Source: Pseudomonas arcuscaelestis (GTDB lineage Bacteria; Pseudomonadota; Gammaproteobacteria; Pseudomonadales; Pseudomonadaceae). Taken from it: DNA of 64,000 nucleotides. Of the stretch, positions 37,257-45,026 are shown one piece after another. The stretch is from the NCBI RefSeq assembly GCF_016881005.1, contig NZ_JACOPV010000021.1, positions 1 through 64,000 of the forward strand. The letters run 5' to 3'. Made by a program: the position numbers and the translations under genes. Position 1 is the stretch's first letter; every line of letters begins with the position of its first letter. The notes beneath the pieces were generated by a model. It was not told the DNA's origin. It did not search any database and was given only the letters and a program-made list of their open reading frames with translations.

Positions 37257-37353
37257 GGTGTCGGGGCGCCCGAAGGGCTGGATAAATTTTCAGTGTTTCG
37301 ATTGGGTCGCTATCATACCCCGCTATTGCCCCTTGCGCCGAATGGAGATCCTG

Positions 37354-37818
37354 ATGACTGCCTTTTCCCTTCCTTATAGCCTGCACGTTCTGGCCGCCCT
37401 GGTATGGGTGGGTGGGATGTTCTTCGCCTGGCTGATCCTGCGCCCAGCGGCGGTTTCAGCCCTGCAGGGGCCCGAGCGCCTGCGCCTGTGGGTTGAAGTG
37501 TTTCAACGTTTTTTTGGATGGGTCTGGGTGGCAATCGCAGCGCTGGCGATCAGCGGCGTGGGTATGTTGCACATGCGCTTTGGTGGATTTGACGCAGCCC
37601 CGCGCTACGTGCAGGTGATGATGGGCGGCTCGATTGTGATGATTGCGCTGTTCATTCGCGTCAACACATTGCTGTTCCCGCAATTGCGCAAGGCGGTGCA
37701 GGCGCAGGACTGGCCAACCGGTGCGCAAGTCCTGGGAAAAATTCGTCGCTTGGTGGGTATCAACCTGTTGGTCGGTATCGCGGTGGTGCTGGTTGCAACT
37801 ACGCGTCTGGCGATATGA
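37354..37818 (+). CDS. CopD-family membrane protein
   Basis: A 154-residue protein with four hydrophobic helices, conserved histidines in SLHVLAALVWVGGMFFAW (helix 1) and MLHMRFGG, and an RLVGINLLVG last helix. This is the CopD domain found in copper-resistance and cytochrome-like membrane proteins. ATG 37354 has GGAG six bases upstream. There is no partner CopC. A perfect hairpin follows. Confidence 0.8.
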   Translation: MTAFSLPYSLHVLAALVWVGGMFFAWLILRPAAVSALQGPERLRLWVEVFQRFFGWVWVAIAALAISGVGMLHMRFGGFDAAPRYVQVMMGGSIVMIALFIRVNTLLFPQLRKAVQAQDWPTGAQVLGKIRRLVGINLLVGIAVVLVATTRLAI

Positions 37819-37824
37819 CGTTGT

Positions 37825-37854
37825 CTTGCGATGGGCTACGCAGCCCATCGCAAG
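37825..37854. terminator. Bidirectional hairpin between convergent genes
   Basis: CTTGCGATGGGCT (37825-37837) pairs perfectly with AGCCCATCGCAAG (37842-37854) across a four-base loop. It lacks a T run but sits in the 42-bp gap between the convergent copD-like and collagen-like genes. Confidence 0.65.
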
Positions 37855-37860
37855 CGTGAA

Positions 37861-38619
37861 CTACAGGCGCTGCAGAATCAGCTCGCCGGCATTGCCGGCC
37901 AACCCTGGCTGGCCAGCCGTTCCTGGCTTACCGGGTGCACCTGCAGCCGTGCGATACACCAGGCAGCCTTTACTCGCCCCTCCAGCCCCCGCCTTGCCAG
38001 CAGAACCGGCCAAGCCAGGGGCGCCGCCATCAAGCTGGACCTTGATGCGCTCTGCCGGAAAATCTGCGGGCAATACCAGGTGCACGCGACCACCGGCCGC
38101 GCCATCCTGACCGTTACCGCCATTGTCGCCATTAGCCCCCCGGCTTGCCTGACCCCAGGTACAGCCGCCAGGTTTGCCATTGGCGCCGTCAAGCCCGACG
38201 AAACCCGGCGCACCGGTCCCACCGCGGGCATCGATTGCCAGCAACGACGCCTGCACGGCATGCAATTGCAAATCCAGGTCGCGCCCGGCCATCGCCGCGC
38301 GTTCATAGGTGCCGGGAGCACCGCGTGCCGCAATCTGGCTCCCCTCACCCAACTGCGCCCGCGTCACTTCCAGGCGCAAGGTACTTTGCGCAGGGGCAAC
38401 GGCAATGCGTGCCTCCTGGCCCAAACGCAGGTCGTCCACTTTCAACTCGACCAGGCTGGCCGGCAACAACAGCGTCGCCGCATCAGCCACTTCCAGGCGC
38501 TGCAGATGCACAACACTGGACTTGTTCGGCAAACGCAATACCGAATGCGGTGCAACACTGATCGACTCAGCCAGCACCAAAGGGCTGAACAGCGCTGCAA
38601 GCAAAACCAACTTACGCAT
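37861..38619 (-). CDS. Secreted collagen-like protein
   Basis: A 252-residue exported protein. ATG 38619 gives a signal peptide (MRKLVLLAALFSPLVLA). Residues about 20-110 form a beta-rich region with alternating hydrophobics (LRLEVTRAQLGEGSQIAARG). The C-terminal part has three collagen-like Gly-X-Y blocks (GAPGFVGLDGANGKPGG, GANGDNGGNGQDGAAGG, GAPGKPGTAGQPGLAGNAG) separated by short beta segments. Two Cys (GGCTWG, KGCLVY) might form a disulphide. Its function is unknown; bacterial collagen-like proteins are often surface or spore-coat fibres. It overlaps the upstream DUF1145 gene by 8 bp. Confidence 0.7.
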   Translation of the reverse strand: MRKLVLLAALFSPLVLAESISVAPHSVLRLPNKSSVVHLQRLEVADAATLLLPASLVELKVDDLRLGQEARIAVAPAQSTLRLEVTRAQLGEGSQIAARGAPGTYERAAMAGRDLDLQLHAVQASLLAIDARGGTGAPGFVGLDGANGKPGGCTWGQASRGANGDNGGNGQDGAAGGRVHLVLPADFPAERIKVQLDGGAPGLAGSAGKAGAGGASKGCLVYRTAAGAPGKPGTAGQPGLAGNAGELILQRL

Positions 38620-38887
38620 GGGGAGTCTCCTGACGTGGCGCCGGAATCGAAAGAACATGAAAGATACCGACCAGCAGGATCTGCAAGCGGTCAAACCAGC
38701 GGTGGCTACGCCCGCGAAGGCGGCCATTGAAAAAAAGCACTTCCAGCAGGTGCAGTCCAAGCAAGCCTGCGCCGGCCAGACCGATCAAACGATTGAAGGG
38801 GTATTCCTGGGGAATTAGCAAATTCACCAGCACAACCCACCAGAACACCACCGTCAAAGCCTTGCCCAGCGCCAGAAAGCCTTTCAT
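38612..38887 (-). CDS. DUF1145 membrane protein
   Basis: A 91-residue protein with two to three hydrophobic helices, matching DUF1145 (KALTVVFWWVVLVNLL, GLLGLHLLEVLFF). ATG 38887 gives the family start MKGFLALG and is preceded by GGGG. Its stop overlaps the start of the collagen-like gene, so the two are translationally coupled. No function is known. Confidence 0.75.
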   Translation of the reverse strand: MKGFLALGKALTVVFWWVVLVNLLIPQEYPFNRLIGLAGAGLLGLHLLEVLFFNGRLRGRSHRWFDRLQILLVGIFHVLSIPAPRQETPHA

Positions 38888-38981
38888 ATGCGCCCCTGCT
38901 GTTATTGTTCGTTGGCGATGCCAATTGCATGGCATCGCCTACCACAGTAACGGCTGGCAGGACCCTGCACCAGAGGCTTGA

Positions 38982-39689
38982 TCAATTGAGGTGCAGTTCT
39001 ACCCGACGGTTCTGCGCCCGCCCGGCTTCGGTTTCATTATCGGCAATCGGCTCGCTTTCGCCGCGGCCCTGGCTGGTGAGCTTGGACGGCGCCACACCTT
39101 GGTTGATCAGGTACTCGGCAACGCTATTGGCACGCTGCTCGGAAAGCGTCTGGTTATAGACGTCGGAGCCTTGGCTATCGGTATGACCGATAACCTTGAT
39201 GCTGACCACACTGGGCGCGTTGAGTTTGTCGACCAGGGTTTGCAATTGGCTATGGGCACCGGTGGTCAGTTCGGCAGAATTGTAGGCAAACATCACCGAG
39301 CCTTGATCATTAAGGGTGATGATTTCAGGCTCAACCACTTTCTCGGCAACCGGATACTGCGGCAACGGGCAACCGGTATGACTTACCGGTGTATTGGCAG
39401 GGGTGTCCGGGCAACGATCGCGGCGATCGAAGACACCATCTTCATCCTCATCACCATCCTGGGCATAACAGATCAGTCCGCCAGCAATAACCCCGGCAGC
39501 ACCGGCACCGGCCGCCCAGGCAGAACTTTCGATAGCCCCCAGTCCACCACCCACTAAACCACCGAGCAGGCTGCAGATTGGCCAGGTCCTTTGATTGAGT
39601 GGTGCGCTGCCATCGCTGTGGGTGGCGCAACCGGAGAGCAGGCTTGCAGTTACCAACACTGGCACTGCGGCCTTGGAGAGAACACTCAT
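38982..39689 (-). CDS. OmpA-family lipoprotein with glycine zipper and TSP3-like Ca2+ motif
   Basis: A 235-residue lipoprotein: lipobox LLSGC (Cys21), a glycine-rich zipper (about 41-72), an acidic calcium-binding thrombospondin-3-type stretch (DGDEDEDGVFDRRDRCPDTP) and an OmpA peptidoglycan-binding domain from about 125 (VIGHTDSQG, LSEQRANSV, GRAQNRRVEL). It is a paralogue of the next gene upstream, with the same domain order. The Shine-Dalgarno is enclosed in a 16-bp hairpin in the leader. Confidence 0.88.
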   Translation of the reverse strand: MSVLSKAAVPVLVTASLLSGCATHSDGSAPLNQRTWPICSLLGGLVGGGLGAIESSAWAAGAGAAGVIAGGLICYAQDGDEDEDGVFDRRDRCPDTPANTPVSHTGCPLPQYPVAEKVVEPEIITLNDQGSVMFAYNSAELTTGAHSQLQTLVDKLNAPSVVSIKVIGHTDSQGSDVYNQTLSEQRANSVAEYLINQGVAPSKLTSQGRGESEPIADNETEAGRAQNRRVELHLN

Positions 39690-39697
39690 GGGAATAG

Positions 39698-39733
39698 CTC
39701 CTGTGTCACCGGCGTCTGCCGGTCACACAGGAG
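39698..39733 (-). promoter_or_regulatory. Shine-Dalgarno-masking leader hairpin
   Basis: Two 16-base arms (39698-39713 and 39718-39733) pair with a single mismatch around a four-base loop. On the mRNA (minus strand) the 3' arm ends in GGAG (complement of 39698-39701), the Shine-Dalgarno placed eight bases before the OmpA-lipoprotein ATG. Translation should need melting, a helper protein or an RNA. The upstream arm starts at the sequence CGGTCTTTACTCC, which recurs at the paralogue. Confidence 0.6.
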
Positions 39734-39740
39734 TAAAGAC

Positions 39741-39771
39741 CGGCCTGCAACACTTCTCAAGGCGCAGGCCG
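39741..39771 (-). terminator. Hairpin between the two OmpA lipoprotein genes
   Basis: CGGCCTGC (39741-39748) pairs with GCAGGCCG (39764-39771) over a 15-base loop. It lies eight bases after the stop of the upstream paralogue, with no T run. It may be a weak terminator or an mRNA 3' end. Confidence 0.4.
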
Positions 39772-39779
39772 TATGTGGG

Positions 39780-40469
39780 TCAACGCTCGATACGAATCTC
39801 GACGCGGCGGTTCATTGCGCGACCTTCTGCGGTGGCATTATCCGCTTCCGGACGGGACTCACCGGCCCCCTGGACCGAAACGAAGCTGGCTTGCGGCACA
39901 CCGCTGCTAACCAGGTAGTCGGTAACCGACTGGGCACGCTGTTCCGAAAGTTTCTGGTTATAGGCGTCACGGCCGACGCTGTCGGTGTGGCCGGTTACGC
40001 TCAACCGGGCTGTAGGGGCTTCATTTTTCAGGCGGGTTGCGATGGTATTGAGGCGCTCCTTGTCCGCCGCTGTCAGCCTGGCCGAATCGAACTCGAAGCG
40101 AACATCGCGAATGACGATGACCTCTTCCTTGACCACCACCACTTCTTCGACCACAACAGGCTCGGGTGGGCAGCCATTGGCATCGACTTGCACGCCAGGC
40201 GGGGTACCTGGGCACTTGTCGCGGCTGTCGGGTACACCATCACCGTCTTCATCCCCATCGCCGTGGGCCCAGCAATAGCCAGCCGCCATACCGGCGCCAA
40301 GCAACGCGCCCCAGCCGGCCCAGCTGGAGCTTTCTATAGCGCCCAATGCGGCGCCGCCTACACCCCCGACGGCAGCACACTTCGGCCAGTCGGTCTTTTG
40401 CAAACCTGCGCAACCAGTCAACACGCTGGTTAGCAGAACCAGAGGTAATGCTGTGCGTACTATGCTCAT
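39780..40469 (-). CDS. OmpA-family lipoprotein, paralogue with glycine zipper
   Basis: A 229-residue lipoprotein with lipobox VLTGC (Cys19), a glycine zipper (about 35-65), an acidic TSP3-like calcium motif (GDGDEDGDGVPDSRDKCPGTPP), a Val/Glu-rich linker (VVVEEVVVVKEEVIVI) and an OmpA domain (VTGHTDSVG, LSEQRAQSV, GRAMNRRVEIR). It is about the same length as the following paralogue. ATG 40469 is preceded by AGGAG ten bases away, within a second leader hairpin. The much longer upstream frame has no signal peptide and is rejected. Confidence 0.88.
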   Translation of the reverse strand: MSIVRTALPLVLLTSVLTGCAGLQKTDWPKCAAVGGVGGAALGAIESSSWAGWGALLGAGMAAGYCWAHGDGDEDGDGVPDSRDKCPGTPPGVQVDANGCPPEPVVVEEVVVVKEEVIVIRDVRFEFDSARLTAADKERLNTIATRLKNEAPTARLSVTGHTDSVGRDAYNQKLSEQRAQSVTDYLVSSGVPQASFVSVQGAGESRPEADNATAEGRAMNRRVEIRIER

Positions 40470-40479
40470 TTTGTTGCAT

Positions 40480-40517
40480 CTCCTAGGGGGAATCGGTTTA
40501 AACCGATGCTCTGGGAG
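40480..40517 (-). promoter_or_regulatory. Shine-Dalgarno-masking leader hairpin of the paralogue
   Basis: The perfect 16-bp palindrome ATCGGTTTAAACCGAT (40492-40507) forms an inner stem. Outside it CTCC (40480-40483) faces GGAG (40514-40517), with one mismatch in a seven-pair outer stem. On the mRNA the GGAG complementing 40480-40483 is the Shine-Dalgarno. The stem sequence differs from the paralogue's hairpin, but the layout and the preceding GGTCTTTACTCC motif are shared. Confidence 0.55.
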
Positions 40518-40628
40518 TAAAGACCGCCCAAACCATCTCCGCCAGCAATAAGCCATGACGCGGCCGTCAGCCACTATGCCTGACAGCCGCGGACCGTTAG
40601 TCTTGACGCATCTGACCGAGGATTCCCG

Positions 40629-41123
40629 ATGATTGACGGATTTTCCCAGCGTACGCCACAACAAGCACTGGCAGCGCTGCTTGAACGCCATCCACCGCAA
40701 CGCCTGTTGCTGGTTGGCACGCGTTTCCCAGCTTTGGAGGCCTTCGTCCAGGCACACCCGCAGGTGGACATTGCCCAGGCTGAACCGGGCCTTCTGCCAA
40801 AGGAACTGGCAGCCCAGCGCTTTGACCTCGCCCTGCTGGTCGATTGCCTTGAGCATTTGCCCAAACGCGATGGTCTGCAGTTATTGGGGGGCATCCGCAA
40901 TCTGAACGCCAGCCGGGTGGCCGTGCTGGCCGACATGAACGCCTGTGGCTGGCAGGAAACCGATTTTTTCGCCCTGGCCATGCAGGTCAACGAAAAGTTT
41001 CAACGTGATGATCAGGTTCTGAGCCTGTTCACCTATGATCTACGTGAATATAAACAGGTCCCGGACTGGCTAAACGCCAAGTTCTGGGCCAACCCGCAAA
41101 ATTTTGGCAAGTACTGGTGGTGA
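40629..41123 (+). CDS. DUF6231 protein (methyltransferase-like)
   Basis: A 164-residue soluble protein that I recognise as DUF6231. The N-terminal half has a Rossmann-like pattern ([30 protein letters not shown]) like degenerate SAM-dependent methyltransferases, and the C-terminus ends NFGKYWW. No clear SAM motif I (GxGxG) is seen, so catalysis is doubtful. It is the first gene of a tight cluster with ychJ, a LEA-2 lipoprotein and a SEC-C gene. Confidence 0.7.
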   Translation: MIDGFSQRTPQQALAALLERHPPQRLLLVGTRFPALEAFVQAHPQVDIAQAEPGLLPKELAAQRFDLALLVDCLEHLPKRDGLQLLGGIRNLNASRVAVLADMNACGWQETDFFALAMQVNEKFQRDDQVLSLFTYDLREYKQVPDWLNAKFWANPQNFGKYWW

Positions 41124-41127
41124 AACA

Positions 41128-41604
41128 ATGAGTGTCTCGGTTTGTCCCTGCGGCAGCGGTAACTTGCTCGACGCCTGTTGCGGACACTATCACGCCGGGC
41201 ATCCGGCTCCCGATGCACAGGCTTTGATGCGATCACGCTACAGCGCTTATGTATTGGGACTCATCGATTATCTGATCAAAACCACCCTGCCGGCCCAGCA
41301 AGCGGGCCTTGACCGCGCCGCGATTGCCGCGTGGAGCGCACAGAGCACCTGGCTGGGCCTTGAGGTAGAGAGCGCCGAAGTATTCGGCGGCCAGCCTGAG
41401 CATGCTTTCGTCACCTTCACCGCTCGCTGGCATGACCATGACGGTGAACACAGCCATCGCGAACGTTCAGCCTTCGTGCAACACGGCGGACAGTGGTACT
41501 TCATCGATCCGACAGTAGGACTCAAAGCGGGTCGTAACGACGCCTGCCCTTGCGCCAGCGGGCAGAAATTCAAGAAATGCTGCGCCAGTTACATAGGGAG
41601 CTGA
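41128..41604 (+). CDS. YchJ family protein with two SEC-C motifs
   Basis: A 158-residue UPF0225/YchJ protein. An N-terminal SEC-C zinc motif (CPCGSG...CC) is followed by an NTF2-like core and a C-terminal SEC-C motif ([13 protein letters not shown]). SEC-C motifs bind zinc and, in SecA, contact SecB and ribosomes; YchJ itself is uncharacterised. ATG 41128 is four bases after the preceding stop. A second SEC-C protein is encoded two genes on. Confidence 0.88.
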   Translation: MSVSVCPCGSGNLLDACCGHYHAGHPAPDAQALMRSRYSAYVLGLIDYLIKTTLPAQQAGLDRAAIAAWSAQSTWLGLEVESAEVFGGQPEHAFVTFTARWHDHDGEHSHRERSAFVQHGGQWYFIDPTVGLKAGRNDACPCASGQKFKKCCASYIGS

Positions 41605-41609
41605 ATTCG

Positions 41610-42080
41610 ATGACCCGTCTGTTGCTGTTGAGCTTTCTGCTACTGCAACTGACGGGCTGCGCCAGTTGGATTGGCGGCGACTACCGAGACCCCGAAGTCC
41701 ACCTGGTAAAGGTCGAAGCGGTCAAGGTGCGTCTGCTGGAGCAAGAGTTCGTCCTGCATGTGCGGGTCGATAATCCGAATGATGGGCGCCTGTTCATTCG
41801 CAATCTTACCTATGCCGTGCGCCTGAATGACCTGCTTTTGGCCGAGGGCGAATCCAGCCTGTGGCGCAGCGTCGGTGGCCATGCCCGGCGAACTTTCAAG
41901 ATTCCGGTGCGTACCAATCTTTGGCAGCAGGTCAAACCCCTGGCCAAAATGCTCAAGAAAACCGATGGTCCGTTGCGTTACCGCCTCGATGGCGAACTTA
42001 ACAGTGGATTAATCTTCACCCGCGAAATGCACTTGTCGCGCAGTGGTGAGATAATTCCCGGCGATCTTTTACCGGAGTAA
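41610..42080 (+). CDS. LEA type 2 family lipoprotein
   Basis: A 156-residue lipoprotein with signal MTRLLLLSFLLLQLTGC (Cys17). It contains one water-stress-hypersensitive/LEA-2 beta-sandwich recognised from VRVDNPNDGRLFIRNLTYAVRLND and the later VRTNLWQQV. LEA-2 domains are linked to desiccation tolerance in plants and occur as periplasmic lipoproteins in proteobacteria, without a defined role. GGGAG precedes ATG 41610. It is the third gene of the DUF6231-ychJ cluster. Confidence 0.8.
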   Translation: MTRLLLLSFLLLQLTGCASWIGGDYRDPEVHLVKVEAVKVRLLEQEFVLHVRVDNPNDGRLFIRNLTYAVRLNDLLLAEGESSLWRSVGGHARRTFKIPVRTNLWQQVKPLAKMLKKTDGPLRYRLDGELNSGLIFTREMHLSRSGEIIPGDLLPE

Positions 42081-42086
42081 CCCGCA

Positions 42087-42287
42087 ATGACCCAACAGCC
42101 TCATGTCCATGGCCCAGACTGCAACCACGATCATGATCATCACGACCATGACCACGGCCATGTTCACGGCCCTAACTGCAATCAGGGCCATCAGGAGCCG
42201 GTGCGCAACGCCTTGAAAGACGTTGGCCGCAACGATCCGTGCCCATGCGGCAGCAACAAGAAGTTCAAGAAGTGCCACGGAGCCTGA
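42087..42287 (+). CDS. Small His-rich SEC-C protein
   Basis: A 66-residue protein. The first half carries two near-identical metal-binding repeats, HVHGPDCN and HVHGPNCN, joined by an [12 protein letters not shown] tract. The second half ends in a SEC-C zinc motif ([13 protein letters not shown]). It probably binds Zn, Ni or Co ions. It starts 7 bp after the LEA-2 gene and is the last of the four-gene cluster. Confidence 0.82.
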   Translation: MTQQPHVHGPDCNHDHDHHDHDHGHVHGPNCNQGHQEPVRNALKDVGRNDPCPCGSNKKFKKCHGA

Positions 42288-42397
42288 TAGTGGCCTTTGA
42301 GCAGCCCGGAAAATAAAGGCTGCGCCCCGCTTGCATGGCGTGGTCGGGCTCACTAACGTAGCGCCTTTTAGACGCCACGCCCTGCAGGAGCCCGATC

Positions 42398-44839
42398 ATG
42401 GCCGCGCCAGCCTCCCCCTCTTTCCCACCCCGGCTCGGCGTAGCCGCTGCGATGCTGGCTTTAGCTGCCCTGAGTGGCTGCCAAATGGGCGGCCATCGCG
42501 ATAGCGTGCCACCTACCAGCGGTGTGCAACCGCTAAAAGGACTGGCCCAAAACGTATCGGTGCGACGCAACGCCCAAGGCATGCCACTGATCGAAAGCAG
42601 CAACTTCCACGATGCCCTGTTCGCCTTGGGTTATGTGCATGCCGGAGACCGCATCGGCCAAATGGTCGGCATGCGTTTGTTGGCGCAAGGCCGACTGGCC
42701 GAAATAGCCGGCCCCGAAGTTCTGGAAGTCGACCGTTTGATGCGCGCAGCAAACTTGAAGAAGACTGCCAATCAGCTCTATGCCGACGCCTCGCCACGCC
42801 TGAAGCGCTTTTTCGAAGTGTATGCCCGTGGCGTCAACGCCTACATGTTCCGCTACCGCGACAAACTGCCAGCGCCACTGGCACAAACGGGATACCGTGC
42901 GCAGTATTGGCAACCTGAAGACTCGGCGCTGATTTTCTGTCTGTACAACTTCAGCCAGTCGGTCAATCTGCAAGAAGAGCTGGCCGCCCTGACCCTGGCA
43001 CAGAAAGTCGGCAACGACAAACTGCCGTGGCTGTTGCCAAGCTATCCTGACGAACCCCTGCCAACAGCCGAAGCCGACAAGCTCAAAGGCCTCAGCCTTG
43101 GTAGCCAACTGGCCTGGCTGGCGCCGCTCAACGCTGCCAGCGAACAATTGGCCGGGCTGAATTTGCTCGGTGCTGCCGGCTCCAGTAATTGGGCCATAGC
43201 GCCACACCGCAGCCGTAGCGGCAAGAGCTTGCTGGCCAGCGACAACCTGGGTGCCTGGGCCATGACCCCGGTGCAGATCCGATCACCCAAGTACCAGGCC
43301 GCCGGGGTCTCGATTGCCGGCTTGCCGCTGCTGCTCGCGGGGTACAACGGCAAGCTGGCCTGGAGCGCCAGCGCCGTCATGGCCGACAATCAGGACCTGT
43401 ATTTCGAACGGCTCAAGCGTGAAGGCAGCCGTCTGCTGTACCAGGCCGATGGCAAGTGGCTCCCGGCGTTGGCGCGCAACGAAACCTTCTTCATCAGGGG
43501 CCAGCGTCCCCAGCGCGAGACGCTCTACGACACTCGTCACGGTACTTTGCTCGGACAGCCGCAGAATACAAGCCTGGGCCTGGCATTGCAGTTGCCCCAG
43601 TTCAAGGGCGACCAGAGCCTGGACGCCTTCTTCAACCTGTCACGAGCGCAGAACGTCGAGCGGGCTTTCGATAACACTCGCGAAATCGGGGCAGCAGCAC
43701 TGAATTTCGTCTTCGCCGACGCGAGCAATATCGGCTGGCAGGTCAGCGGACGTTTCCCTAACCGTCGCGAGGGTCAGGGGCTACTGCCTTCACCGGGCTG
43801 GGATGGGCGCTATGACTGGGATGGTTATGCCGATCCCATGCTCCACCCATACGATCAAGACCCGCAACAAGGATGGCTGGGCAATGCCAATCAGCGTAGC
43901 GTCCCCAAAGGCTACGGGATGCAGCTTTCCAACAGCTGGTACTACCCGGAGCGGGCCGAGCGCCTGGGGCAACTGGCCGCCAATGGCAAACATGACAGCC
44001 GCAGCCTGATCACCATGCAAAATGACCAGACCACGTTGTTTGCCAGCAAGCTCAAGCAGATGTTCGAAGCGCCGGGCATGGCCCAGCCCTTGAAACAAGC
44101 AATCGATGCCTTGCCAGTTGATCAACGCAGCAAGGCACGCGAGGCCTACACCCGCTTGATGGCTTTCGACGGAAGGCTGAGCACCACCTCTGCCGACGCT
44201 GCACTGTACGAACTGTTTCTGCAGGAAAGCGCGAAAGCGACCTTCCTAGATGAGCTCGGCCCGGAGAATTCAGCGACCTGGCGGGCCTTCGTCAACAATG
44301 CACGGTTGTCCTATTCAGCCCAGGCGGACCATTTGCTTGGTCGTGAAGACAGCCCGTTCTGGGACGACCTGCGCACGGCGCAGAAAGAAGATAAACCCGC
44401 GATCCTTGCCCGCAGCCTGGCCGCGGCCATCAGCGCCGGTGAGACCCAATTGGGCGGCGACCGTCGCGCCTGGCAATGGGGCAAGCTGCACCAGTACCGC
44501 TGGCCTGCGCCAACCTTCCATGGCCTCGGTGACGCGATCAGCCGCAGCCCTCAAGCCACAGGTGGCGATCACAGTACCTTGAACCTGGCGCCATATGCCT
44601 GGGGCAGGGATTTCAACGCCCAGTTGGCCCCTTCCCTGCGCATGGTGGTGGACTTCGGCCAGAGCGAACCATTGCAGTTGCAGAGCAGCAGCGGGCAGTC
44701 CGGCAACCCGGCCAGCGCGCACTTTGCCGATGGCCTGGATGCCTGGTTCAAGGGGCGTTACATGACCCTGCCGCTGCAATCGCAGAACTTCGATCGCGCC
44801 TACGCCAGCAAACGCCTGACCCTGGTACCGGGCAAGTAA
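42398..44839 (+). CDS. quiP: Penicillin acylase-family N-acyl-homoserine lactone acylase (QuiP-like)
   Basis: An 813-residue Ntn-hydrolase precursor that closely follows my recollection of P. aeruginosa QuiP ([20 protein letters not shown]). It has a lipobox-like LSGC (Cys28), an alpha chain to about residue 261, and an autocleavage site before Ser262 in GSSNWAIAP. QuiP cleaves long-chain acyl-homoserine lactones and so quenches quorum sensing. Where relatives have a conserved NDxH/NPH motif about 20 residues after the nucleophile, this protein has SDNLGAW, apparently with a short deletion and no His. The family call is secure; activity on AHLs is not. Confidence 0.8.
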   Translation: MAAPASPSFPPRLGVAAAMLALAALSGCQMGGHRDSVPPTSGVQPLKGLAQNVSVRRNAQGMPLIESSNFHDALFALGYVHAGDRIGQMVGMRLLAQGRLAEIAGPEVLEVDRLMRAANLKKTANQLYADASPRLKRFFEVYARGVNAYMFRYRDKLPAPLAQTGYRAQYWQPEDSALIFCLYNFSQSVNLQEELAALTLAQKVGNDKLPWLLPSYPDEPLPTAEADKLKGLSLGSQLAWLAPLNAASEQLAGLNLLGAAGSSNWAIAPHRSRSGKSLLASDNLGAWAMTPVQIRSPKYQAAGVSIAGLPLLLAGYNGKLAWSASAVMADNQDLYFERLKREGSRLLYQADGKWLPALARNETFFIRGQRPQRETLYDTRHGTLLGQPQNTSLGLALQLPQFKGDQSLDAFFNLSRAQNVERAFDNTREIGAAALNFVFADASNIGWQVSGRFPNRREGQGLLPSPGWDGRYDWDGYADPMLHPYDQDPQQGWLGNANQRSVPKGYGMQLSNSWYYPERAERLGQLAANGKHDSRSLITMQNDQTTLFASKLKQMFEAPGMAQPLKQAIDALPVDQRSKAREAYTRLMAFDGRLSTTSADAALYELFLQESAKATFLDELGPENSATWRAFVNNARLSYSAQADHLLGREDSPFWDDLRTAQKEDKPAILARSLAAAISAGETQLGGDRRAWQWGKLHQYRWPAPTFHGLGDAISRSPQATGGDHSTLNLAPYAWGRDFNAQLAPSLRMVVDFGQSEPLQLQSSSGQSGNPASAHFADGLDAWFKGRYMTLPLQSQNFDRAYASKRLTLVPGK

Positions 44840-44852
44840 CCTGCCAATGCCC

Positions 44853-44875
44853 GCAGCCGGTGCAATGCCGGCTGC
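44853..44875 (+). terminator. Hairpin after quiP
   Basis: GCAGCCGG (44853-44860) pairs perfectly with CCGGCTGC (44868-44875) across seven bases, 13 bp after the quiP stop. There is no T run, so it may be a factor-dependent end or mRNA stabiliser. Confidence 0.5.
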
Positions 44876-45026
44876 GCTGATCCATATCAACTGCCTTTGC
44901 CAACAATTGCTCTACAACGAAGCCAGGACAAGTTTCGTCCCCAATACTGCCTGATGAATCATAAAAACGATTGCACACCTGCGCTCTAGGGGACCACCCC
45001 AGGCCAGGTGACTAAAGGAATAAGCA

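Noticed and set aside
35826-37379. 517-codon plus-strand frame opposite dinG
   Set aside because: An antisense shadow of the well-supported helicase gene; the translation shows no coherent family features.
44985-45001. GGGG-ACCA-CCCC upstream of the five-haem cytochrome as an operator
   Set aside because: Only four-base arms of simple composition in a GC-rich genome; too weak to call.
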